Below the pieces are notes generated by a model, which had not been told where the DNA came from, did not search any database, and was given only the letters and a program-made list of their open reading frames with translations. Position numbers and translations under genes: made by a program. A DNA stretch of 12,267 nucleotides from Deltaproteobacteria bacterium (GTDB lineage Bacteria > Desulfobacterota > Desulfovibrionia > Desulfovibrionales > Desulfovibrionaceae). Location: assembly GCA_031280335.1 (NCBI GenBank), contig JAITGZ010000253.1, positions 1 to 12,267 of the forward strand. The letters run 5' to 3'. The stretch's first letter is position 1; every line of letters starts with the position of its first letter. Positions 1 through 6,223 of this stretch are shown here, one piece after another.

Positions 1-1
1 T

Positions 2-574
2 CCGGCCGGGCTTAAAGGGGCCAGAATAGCCGTTGCCAGCAACACGGTCATTGACTATTTTGTGGATATGGCCTTGCAGACCGCCGGGTTTGAAGCCTCC
101 GCCGCGCAAAAGGTGGAGATAAACCGCATTCCCCTGCGCTTTGAAATGCTCATGAGCGGCGGCGTTGAGGCCACCGGCCTGCCCGATCCCCTGGCCTTGC
201 TGGCGGAAAGCGGCGGCGGCAGAACCCTGACCTCCAACCTGGAACTGGGCCTTTCCATCACCGGCATGGTTTTTACCGAGCAGGCCATGCGCGCCAAGGC
301 CGGACTGATCAAAAAAATGTATCTGGCCTACAACCGCGGGGTGGAATACCTTGCCGCGCACAGCCCGGAGGATGTACGGGATATTTTGACGCAGCAGATG
401 GGCTTCAGTCCGGAGCAGGTGCATGCCTCAACCCGCCTGCCCCTTTACCGCAAGGCCGCCCCGCCGCCGGAAGAAGACCTGCGCGCGGTGCTGGACTGGC
501 TGGCGGCGCGCGGGCTGATCCGCTCCGGCCTGGAACCGGACGCGCTGGTCAACAAAGCATTTTTACCGGAATGA
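2..574 (+). CDS. ABC transporter substrate-binding protein, NMT1/SsuA-like (partial, C-terminus)
   Basis: The reading frame is open from the left edge, so the N-terminus and any signal peptide lie outside the window; a GTG at 62 is internal, not a start, because coding sequence continues upstream of it (…GARIAVASNTVIDYFVDMAL…). The visible 190 residues read like the second half of a periplasmic binding protein of the nitrate/sulfonate/taurine/NMT1 class: an alternating alpha/beta pattern, a VASNTVIDYFVDMAL hinge-type segment followed by a helix, a polar turn GGGRTLTSNLELG and a helical tail. It ends at a TGA that overlaps the ATG of the ATPase gene (ATGA), indicating translational coupling and a shared operon with the ATPase and permease. 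The likely role is to bind a small organic or oxyanion substrate outside the cytoplasmic membrane and deliver it to the permease. The substrate cannot be told from the sequence. Confidence is good for the class because of the neighbours, low for the ligand. Confidence 0.8.
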   Translation, partial: PAGLKGARIAVASNTVIDYFVDMALQTAGFEASAAQKVEINRIPLRFEMLMSGGVEATGLPDPLALLAESGGGRTLTSNLELGLSITGMVFTEQAMRAKAGLIKKMYLAYNRGVEYLAAHSPEDVRDILTQQMGFSPEQVHASTRLPLYRKAAPPPEEDLRAVLDWLAARGLIRSGLEPDALVNKAFLPE

Positions 575-1326
575 TCCGCATTGACCGGCTGAACGCGGGC
601 TACGGCCCGGAGCTTGTTCTGCGCGACTTTTCCCTGGAGCTGGAAGACGGGGAAATCCACGCCCTCATCGGCCCTTCCGGCTGCGGCAAAAGCACCCTTT
701 TAAAGGTTCTGTGCGGCATCATCCCTCCCCTTGCCGGGCGTATTGAATACGCTGCCGGGCAGGGCGGCGGCCCCCCTGACATAGGCTATGTGCCGCAGCA
801 CTACGGTCTGCTGGCCTGGAAGACCGTACTCCGGAACATCCTTTTGCCCCTGCGCGTGGGGAGCGGACGCCGCAAAATCTCCCGCCGGGAGGAAACAGGG
901 GATATCATTGACGCCCTGGGCCTGAGGCCGCTGCTGCAACGTTACCCCCGCGAGCTTTCCGGCGGGGAAAGGCAGCGCGCCGCCCTGGCCCGCGCCCTGA
1001 TCAGCGGGCCGGGCCTGCTGCTCATGGACGAACCCTTTTCCGCCCTGGACGCCTTTACCGCTGACGCCTGCCGCGAGCTGTTTTTTAAACTCTGGGGGCA
1101 ATACCGGGTAACCACCCTGCTGATCACGCACAGCATGGCGGAGGCGGCCGCGCTGGGCAGCCGGATTCTGCTCATGAATCCATATTCACGCCAAATCAGC
1201 CTGCGCCTGCGCAATGACAACTTCGGCGACACCGGCGCGGCGGGACAAATGGCCCTGGCCGCCCATATTCAGGGGCTTTTTAAGGATATGCTCGCCGCGG
1301 GCGGCACCTTGCCATATCCGGCCTGA
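571..1326 (+). CDS. ABC transporter ATP-binding protein (nitrate/sulfonate/taurine type)
   Basis: This 251-residue nucleotide-binding subunit couples ATP hydrolysis on the cytoplasmic face to import through the adjacent permease. All core motifs are intact: Walker A GPSGCGKST at residues 34-42, Q-loop glutamine in GYVPQHYG near residue 76, ABC signature LSGGERQR from residue 129, Walker B LLLMDEP at 149-155 followed by the D-loop SALD, and the switch histidine in LLITHS at residue 187. The length is normal for SsuB/TauB/NrtD-like ATPases (about 230-270 residues). The ATG overlaps the stop of the binding-protein gene by 4 nt, and the permease begins 33 nt after its stop. The gene is very GC-rich and gives long shadow frames on both strands, which should be ignored. 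The sequence alone does not separate sulfonate, taurine, nitrate and thiamine-precursor importers, so no gene symbol is given. Confidence 0.93.
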   Translation: MIRIDRLNAGYGPELVLRDFSLELEDGEIHALIGPSGCGKSTLLKVLCGIIPPLAGRIEYAAGQGGGPPDIGYVPQHYGLLAWKTVLRNILLPLRVGSGRRKISRREETGDIIDALGLRPLLQRYPRELSGGERQRAALARALISGPGLLLMDEPFSALDAFTADACRELFFKLWGQYRVTTLLITHSMAEAAALGSRILLMNPYSRQISLRLRNDNFGDTGAAGQMALAAHIQGLFKDMLAAGGTLPYPA

Positions 1327-1331
1327 AGGCC

Positions 1332-1346
1332 GTGGTCTCAGACCAC
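1332..1346 (+). promoter_or_regulatory. Intercistronic hairpin just upstream of the permease ribosome binding site
   Basis: GTGGTC (1332-1337) and GACCAC (1341-1346) form a perfect 6-bp inverted repeat around a TCA loop. It sits 5 nt after the ATPase stop codon and directly before the AAAGGA Shine-Dalgarno sequence (1347-1352) of the permease. There is no U-tract, so it is not an intrinsic terminator. It could influence permease translation or protect the upstream mRNA 3' end; that role is inference. Confidence 0.4.
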
Positions 1347-1359
1347 AAAGGAACAGAGG

Positions 1360-2109
1360 ATGAAAGGAGAAAACCCGCGGCATGGCGCCGCCTTTATTCT
1401 GGGGGGCTTTATCCTGTTCGTCTTTTTCTGGCAGGCGGCCTCCATGTTTTTACAGCTTAAGGCCCTGCCGCCGCCGCTGGAGGTTTGCGCCGCCTGGCCC
1501 CGCGCCCTGGAAGGAGGGCTGCCGCGCCATCTTGCCGCCAGCCTGGGCCGGGCCTTGTCCGGGCTGGGTCTGGCCCTGTTTTTCGGCCTGGCCCTGGGTG
1601 TGCCCATGGGCTGCTGCCCCAAGGCGGACCGGCTGCTCGGCCCCCTGCTCTATTTCTCTTACCCTGTGCCCAAACTGGCCCTGCTGCCCGTGATCATGCT
1701 GCTTCTGGGCGTGGGCGAGGCTTCCAAAATTACCGTACTGGTGCTGATCCTCGTCTTCCAGCTCATCCTGTCCATACGGGACGCCGTGCGGGCCGTGCCC
1801 GAAGAGGACTACGCCCTGCTCACCTCGCTCAAGGCGAATTTCACGGACAAACTCGCGCACATCATCCTGCCCGCCGTTCTGCCCGCCGTATTTTCCTCCC
1901 TGCGCGTCTCCATAGGCATAGTTTTTTCCGCCCTGTTTTTTACGGAAACCTTCGGCACGGACCAAGGGCTGGGCTATTATGTTACCGACAGCCAGATGCG
2001 CCTGGATTACCCCCTGATGTACCTGGGCATCTTGTCCCTCTCTCTGACCGCCCTCATCCTCTTTTTGCTGGTGGATGCGGCGGACCGTCTGTTCTGCCGC
2101 TGGCGGTAA
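1360..2109 (+). CDS. ABC transporter permease, SsuC/TauC-like (BPD_transp_1 family)
   Basis: This 249-residue integral inner-membrane protein would form the translocation channel of the importer encoded with the two genes upstream. Hydrophobic segments are seen around residues 11-31, 61-82, 105-117, 124-139, 172-195 and 219-238, about six membrane spans as expected. The cytoplasmic coupling loop that contacts the ATPase is recognisable around residues 148-178: a glutamate pair, LLTSLKAN, then IILPAVLPAVFSSLR. The usual EAA-loop glycine (LGA) is replaced by lysine (LKA, residue 158). The ATG at 1360 is preceded by AAAGGA with a 7-nt spacer. This is the last gene of the + strand operon; past its stop is a convergent intergenic region with strong hairpins. 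The substrate is unknown. Confidence 0.9.
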   Translation: MKGENPRHGAAFILGGFILFVFFWQAASMFLQLKALPPPLEVCAAWPRALEGGLPRHLAASLGRALSGLGLALFFGLALGVPMGCCPKADRLLGPLLYFSYPVPKLALLPVIMLLLGVGEASKITVLVLILVFQLILSIRDAVRAVPEEDYALLTSLKANFTDKLAHIILPAVLPAVFSSLRVSIGIVFSALFFTETFGTDQGLGYYVTDSQMRLDYPLMYLGILSLSLTALILFLLVDAADRLFCRWR

Positions 2110-2169
2110 CGCCGTTTTTCAGGCACTGGAGCATTTAAGCTTTGAAATACTTAGGGAAACACTGATTAA

Positions 2170-2216
2170 TTCGGGGCTCCGCCCCGAACCCCGCTGGGGG
2201 GAATAATTCCCCCCAG
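2170..2216. terminator. Two tandem strong hairpins between convergent genes (terminator or REP-like palindromes)
   Basis: Hairpin 1 has perfect 8-bp arms TTCGGGGC (2170-2177) and GCCCCGAA (2181-2188) around loop TCC. Hairpin 2 has perfect 10-bp arms CTGGGGGGAA (2194-2203) and TTCCCCCCAG (2207-2216) around loop TAA. They lie 60 nt after the permease stop and 35 nt beyond the universal stress gene stop on the other strand, so both converging transcripts would run into them. Neither strand has a U-run right after a stem, so they are not textbook rho-independent terminators. GC-rich repeated extragenic palindromes are the alternative; only one copy occurs here, so copy number cannot be judged. 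A third, imperfect pairing (TTGAC 2229-2233 with GTCAA 2250-2254) overlaps the stop of the stress gene. The rest of 2110-2250 shows no gene. Confidence 0.5.
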
Positions 2217-2250
2217 ATCCCCTTACTATTGACGCGGGGCATCCCGGGAG

Positions 2251-2736
2251 TCAAAGGGGCTTGGCGGCTGAAGGCGCCGCGGCCGCAAGGCCTTCCGGCC
2301 GTATCGTCAGGACTGGAACATTTGAATTTTTAACCACCTTTTCCGCCACTGAGCCGAAAAGAATGCGATCCAGCCCGGCCCGTCCGTGCGTGCCCATGAC
2401 AATGAGGTCAACATTGTTTTCTTTGGCCTGGTTGATGATTTCTTCTGCGGCATAGCCGCTGATCACCTTGCCCTGCGCCTTGACCCCCTGAAATTTTTCT
2501 TTTACAAATTCTTCCATGGATTTTTCAGCCCCATTGACCACCTCGCCCACAAAGTTTTCAATGGAGCTGGTCGGGACGTGAAAACCCACATAATGTCCCA
2601 AAGACGGCGCGATATATATCGCCAGTATCTCGGCCCCCAAAGACCGGGCCAGACACACGGCGTATTCGGCCACATCGGCGCTTTGCGGTGAAAGATCCAC
2701 CGCCGTCAAAATCTTTTTTATGTTGACCGTTTTCAT
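2251..2736 (-). CDS. Universal stress protein, UspA family, ATP-binding type
   Basis: This 161-residue cytoplasmic protein belongs to the UspA superfamily, alpha/beta proteins that bind ATP and help survival under starvation or stress. It opens with the family beta-strand and conserved aspartate (KKILTAVDLS, Asp14) and carries the diagnostic ATP-binding motif G-x2-G-x9-G-S: GTHGRAGLDRILFGS at residues 115-129, followed by AEKVVKNSNVPVLTIRP. The motif marks the ATP-binding (MJ0577-like) subclass. The last ~14 residues are an Ala/Pro-rich tail outside the fold. The ATG at 2736 is well supported by AAGGAG (2744-2749) with a 7-nt spacer. The gene lies on the same strand as, and 122 bp downstream of, the DUF499 ATPase gene, but that gap and its own leader suggest it is an independent housekeeping gene. 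It converges with the transporter operon. Confidence 0.93.
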   Translation of the reverse strand: MKTVNIKKILTAVDLSPQSADVAEYAVCLARSLGAEILAIYIAPSLGHYVGFHVPTSSIENFVGEVVNGAEKSMEEFVKEKFQGVKAQGKVISGYAAEEIINQAKENNVDLIVMGTHGRAGLDRILFGSVAEKVVKNSNVPVLTIRPEGLAAAAPSAAKPL

Positions 2737-2761
2737 GGCATTACTCCTTGCGCGTTTGCCC

Positions 2762-2792
2762 CCGGAGCGTTTTCGCCTTAAGAAGGCTCCGG
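2762..2792 (-). promoter_or_regulatory. Inverted repeat in the 5' leader of the universal stress gene
   Basis: CCGGAGC (2762-2768) and GCTCCGG (2786-2792) form a perfect 7-bp inverted repeat with a 17-nt loop. A nested alternative pairs GCCTT (2775-2779) with AAGGC (2783-2787); the two structures are mutually exclusive at one end. On the minus strand the element ends 12 nt before the AAGGAG ribosome binding site of the stress gene. It could be a leader structure or the 3' end signal of the defence operon. No U-tract follows it on either strand, so terminator function is doubtful. Confidence 0.35.
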
Positions 2793-2804
2793 AGTGAAAA
2801 TAAA

Positions 2805-2835
2805 ATCATATCCGACATGGAATCATATATATCAA
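2805..2835 (-). promoter_or_regulatory. Candidate sigma70-like promoter for the universal stress gene
   Basis: On the minus strand, TTGATA (2830-2835) as -35 and TATGAT (2805-2810) as -10 lie 19 nt apart in an AT-rich stretch upstream of the stress gene. The spacing is 1-2 nt longer than ideal, and AT-rich sequence makes chance matches likely. It would give a leader of about 60 nt containing the inverted repeat at 2762-2792. This is a weak prediction from visual matching only. Confidence 0.28.
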
Positions 2836-2858
2836 CACCACATGTGCTAGTAAATATT

Positions 2859-5800
2859 TTATTCCTCCTCAAACCCATAATCGCTAAAATTCAGCGTACG
2901 GCAGTTTTCCGTAACATCGCGGATAGTCTTTTCTGATGCACCATCCTGCAATTGGGCTTGAATTTCAATTGTCACCTGAACATTCGCGCCCGCAAGCCTG
3001 GTAAGGTGTTGGATTACTTCATCGGCAATACGCCCGGCGTCGCGCCCGACGCGTAGCGGATCAAGTGGCACGGAGCCATGAAAGCGGCGATATTCAGGGG
3101 CTTTCGGTTCAGGCGGTGGGGGCGGCATTATCGTGGTTGTATCTGTGCCGGAAGCGCCTGTTCGACCTCCGTCGCCCGATGCGCCGGATGCCGTGCTACC
3201 GCCAGCGGGAACTTCTTCAGCTTCCTTGCGTTTTCTGGCTTCTTCAGCGTCTTTGCGTTGCTGCTCGGCGGCAAGATCCGGCTTTACAACAAGGGTGCCA
3301 CTTTCAGCATGCACGGCGGCATTAATGCCGCCGACAAGCCCCTGATAGCGTCCAGCTTCGTTTTTAGACTGCGCGTAGGCAAAAGTGTCCGTCTGCCAGC
3401 TTGTTTGAAGAACTCCTTCACGAATTGCGGCTGTAAGCACATCAGAATCGCGGAGTCTGGGAAGATACAGATAGGTCGCAAAATCCTCCACAAGCTGTTT
3501 CACTGGCACATCATCGCCGCGCCAGAGGGGGATGCGGTCCAGTTCCATGCGCAGACGCACACCGCCCATTTGCGCAAGCAGCAGTTCCTCAGTTTTAAGC
3601 TTCTTTGAAACGCGGACGGCAAGCGAATCGCCCCCCTGCAAACGTATTTCCGTCCACTCTGGAGCCCCTTTGGGGTCAGATTGTCCGGGAACAAGCAGCC
3701 ATTGCCATGTTTCCGGAATGCGGACTTGCACAGTTTTTTCAGCGTTTTTGCACTTGGTGTCAGCCTGTTTTTGCTGGAACGGGTCAAGGTTGAGCTGTTC
3801 GCGCTCCTCCCAGATAGATTTCCAAGCCAGATACTGGCGGACAGCGGTTTGCAGCTCACTCAAACGTGCGGCGTCCGCAGTCAAAAAAACAAGCGTATTT
3901 TTGTAGGTACGAGGACTGTTGCCCCGGCTATCCAGAATAGATTGAGCTTCTTTATGGGCAGAGCCGGCATCTTGCCCTTTGGAGTAAAGGAATGCAGGGC
4001 CCAGGATAACCAGTCGAGCATCATGATCATCTGAAATATCGCCGCTGCCGAGACAGGCGTGAACCCTGCTGAAATCGCCGCGACTGCGGGCCTCATCGCG
4101 CAAGCGGCGCGTGATTTCATCCTGCACGGCATGTTCCTGGAGCTGACTGGCCCGATCTTCGGCCAGGCGGGCCACAGTTGGCTGGATGGAAAACCAGCAG
4201 CGGCTGCCGTCAACATACAGGTATGTCGCCCGGTCAGTCAGGCGGCGAAGCGCATCGCCAAAGGTGGGCACGGCTTCACCAGGCTGAACGCAGCCGAGTT
4301 TGATTTGCCGGTCATCAATACCGCGATGCGCGGCGCGTTGTGTTGGCGCGGAGCCGATATAAATGGTGCGGGCCACACGGCGGCAAGCAGAATAGCGGGC
4401 CAGGTTGGGCGCTTCACGCTCCAGTTTCAAAGGCAGGGAATTTTCGCCGTCCACGTCTTTGGCAATAACCGGTGTCCATTGATCGTCCAGGTAGCGGGTC
4501 AGTTCGAATTGTACGGCGGGGTCGTCAATGGGAATAGTGGCAGGCATAATAAGCAGGTTGCCGTCATTGCGCTCCCACAATGCATGAATCACCGCCGCCA
4601 TAAGACGCAATACGCCGCGTGTGCGCTGGAATTTATCCAGGGTTGACCAGTCATTGTACAAGCGGTCGAATAGCTCCGGATGAATGGGATAAGCCAGTTT
4701 GATGCGCCTTTCATATTCCGCTTCGCGGCATTCGGAGGGAAACTCGTTGTGCTGTGTTCCGTACATGTCCACATATGCGCGGGCCACAGCATCTCGCGCC
4801 ACAAAGGATTGCGGGTCAAGCACAGGTTCAAAGAGCCTGCGGCGGACAATTTCAAATCCTTCATCGGGACTGGCCGGACACCAGCTTGACTCCACCCGGC
4901 CAATGGCGTTTTTGAGACGCTCAAGCGCCTGCTGGCCAAAGTCACCGCCAATTTCGTTGTCTGAGGCGGGAATGCTGACGATGAGCAAGGTATTCTTGGC
5001 CGCTTTGGCCGATTCACTGATCGTTTGGGCAAAAGTGAACTGCGTATCAAATGTGCCAGCCGGAAGCTGGCTGCCACCGTGTAGCTGCCGGGCATAGGCT
5101 ACCCATTCGTCGATGAGGATCAGGCAAGGCGAGAAGCGGTTGAAGAGTTCCTTCATTTTATCGCCGGGGTTGGTGCCCCTTTCATCATCTGCGCGGATCA
5201 TTTCATATCCGGCCTTGCCGCCAAGCTGCCAGGCTATTTCGCCCCAAAGGGTGCGGATCACCGTGCCGTCGTCTTTTGTTGCCGGATTTCCCGGCGAGAT
5301 TTTGGTGCCGACAAGAACAGCCCGGCGAACCTTTCCGGCAATTTCGCATTCCGTCTTTTGAACAATTTCGTCAACGCCCGGCAGTTCGGCGGCAGGGGTA
5401 CCGGAAAACAGATGGTATAGAGCCAACATGCTGTGGGTCTTGCCGCCGCCGAAGTTGGTTTGCAATTCCACTACCGGGTCGCCGCCCTGGCCGCCAAGGC
5501 GCTGGACAGCGTTGAAGAGGAGTTTTTTCAAGCCTTCCGTAATAAACGTGCGGCGAAAGAATTCTGTCGGGTTCTGGTATTCGGAAGAAGCCTCGCCAAG
5601 GTAAACTTGCCACAAATCCGCCGCAAATTCAGCCTGCTGGTATTTTCCTCCGGCCACGTCCCGATGCGGGGTAACAACTTCACGCCAGGGCTTAAGGCCG
5701 CTCATGGGAGCGCCTTCTACGGGGGCCACAGACTGTTTGCGCAACTCACCGCGCCGCTGTTCGTCAAAGCGTACCCGCAACAGAGCCATTTTCTGTTCTT

Positions 5801-6200
5801 CCAGTTCCTTGGCCTCCGGGGCGGATATGGCGGTAAGCAAACGTCCGATGCTATCCAGGGCGCGGTAGGCGTCGTCACTGCTGAAAGGCGTCTGGTGCGC
5901 CCAGCGGTTGCGCACTTCGCGCAGTTCGCTGACTAGGGCGCGTTCCGTATGCCCCAAGGTGCTGCGGAATACGCCGCTCCAGTTCTCCCACATGAGCAGA
6001 AGCAAATTGTGGGTATCCCAATTTACTTCTCCCGCTGTGGCGGACTTTATCGCGCCGCTGTCCTTGCGCAGAATGGAGGTTACGGTTTCCTGCCATTTGT
6101 CGCCGTAAGCGGCGCGTAATTCACGCTCCACAAAAGGGCGCAGCCCCTTGTTCAGGGTATCAAGAGCCTCGCCAACGCGGGCATGATTGGTTTGGGACAT
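2859..6200 (-). CDS. DUF499/COG1483 AAA+ ATPase with N-terminal Swt1-type HEPN-like domain (defence)
   Basis: This 1113-residue protein is typical in length for DUF499 ATPases, which pair with DUF1156 methylases in predicted phage-defence loci. Residues ~1-130 are helical and resemble the Swt1-type HEPN domain; they carry an Rx4H motif (Arg97-x4-His102, in EVRNRWAHQ), the signature of HEPN ribonucleases. The ATPase follows: Walker A TNFGGGKTH at 248-256, Walker B LILIDEW at 360-366, and a sensor-like segment LLIVSIPASDNEIGG. A charged, probably coiled-coil stretch (QRKDAEEARKRKEAEE) and a Gly/Ser/Thr/Pro-rich linker with PPPPPEPK occupy ~979-1033, before a small C-terminal domain ending in acidic residues. 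The ATG at 6200 has GAGG (6208-6211) 7 nt upstream. It begins 23 nt after the methylase stop and is the last gene of the operon. The likely role is an ATP-driven DNA-engaging or sensing subunit; nuclease activity of the HEPN domain is inference. Confidence 0.9.
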   Translation of the reverse strand: MSQTNHARVGEALDTLNKGLRPFVERELRAAYGDKWQETVTSILRKDSGAIKSATAGEVNWDTHNLLLLMWENWSGVFRSTLGHTERALVSELREVRNRWAHQTPFSSDDAYRALDSIGRLLTAISAPEAKELEEQKMALLRVRFDEQRRGELRKQSVAPVEGAPMSGLKPWREVVTPHRDVAGGKYQQAEFAADLWQVYLGEASSEYQNPTEFFRRTFITEGLKKLLFNAVQRLGGQGGDPVVELQTNFGGGKTHSMLALYHLFSGTPAAELPGVDEIVQKTECEIAGKVRRAVLVGTKISPGNPATKDDGTVIRTLWGEIAWQLGGKAGYEMIRADDERGTNPGDKMKELFNRFSPCLILIDEWVAYARQLHGGSQLPAGTFDTQFTFAQTISESAKAAKNTLLIVSIPASDNEIGGDFGQQALERLKNAIGRVESSWCPASPDEGFEIVRRRLFEPVLDPQSFVARDAVARAYVDMYGTQHNEFPSECREAEYERRIKLAYPIHPELFDRLYNDWSTLDKFQRTRGVLRLMAAVIHALWERNDGNLLIMPATIPIDDPAVQFELTRYLDDQWTPVIAKDVDGENSLPLKLEREAPNLARYSACRRVARTIYIGSAPTQRAAHRGIDDRQIKLGCVQPGEAVPTFGDALRRLTDRATYLYVDGSRCWFSIQPTVARLAEDRASQLQEHAVQDEITRRLRDEARSRGDFSRVHACLGSGDISDDHDARLVILGPAFLYSKGQDAGSAHKEAQSILDSRGNSPRTYKNTLVFLTADAARLSELQTAVRQYLAWKSIWEEREQLNLDPFQQKQADTKCKNAEKTVQVRIPETWQWLLVPGQSDPKGAPEWTEIRLQGGDSLAVRVSKKLKTEELLLAQMGGVRLRMELDRIPLWRGDDVPVKQLVEDFATYLYLPRLRDSDVLTAAIREGVLQTSWQTDTFAYAQSKNEAGRYQGLVGGINAAVHAESGTLVVKPDLAAEQQRKDAEEARKRKEAEEVPAGGSTASGASGDGGRTGASGTDTTTIMPPPPPEPKAPEYRRFHGSVPLDPLRVGRDAGRIADEVIQHLTRLAGANVQVTIEIQAQLQDGASEKTIRDVTENCRTLNFSDYGFEEE

Positions 6201-6223
6201 AATGCAACCTCGTAATATAAGAG

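Noticed and set aside
62..64. GTG at 62 as the start of the binding-protein gene
   Set aside because: The same frame is open to position 2 with typical binding-protein sequence, so this is an internal valine codon.
1450..2138. Long alternative frames over the permease gene on both strands (for example 1485-2138 plus, 1450-1965 minus)
   Set aside because: They are Arg/Pro- or Gln/Gly-rich shadow frames produced by high GC; the membrane-protein frame at 1360-2109 explains the region.
2386..2691. 101-residue + strand frame over the universal stress gene
   Set aside because: It is antisense to a complete UspA gene with an intact ATP-binding motif and has no domain of its own.
2748..2936. 62-residue + strand frame across the intergenic gap before the DUF499 gene
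   Set aside because: It has no convincing ribosome binding site, overlaps the conserved DUF499 C-terminus and contains the stress gene leader structure.
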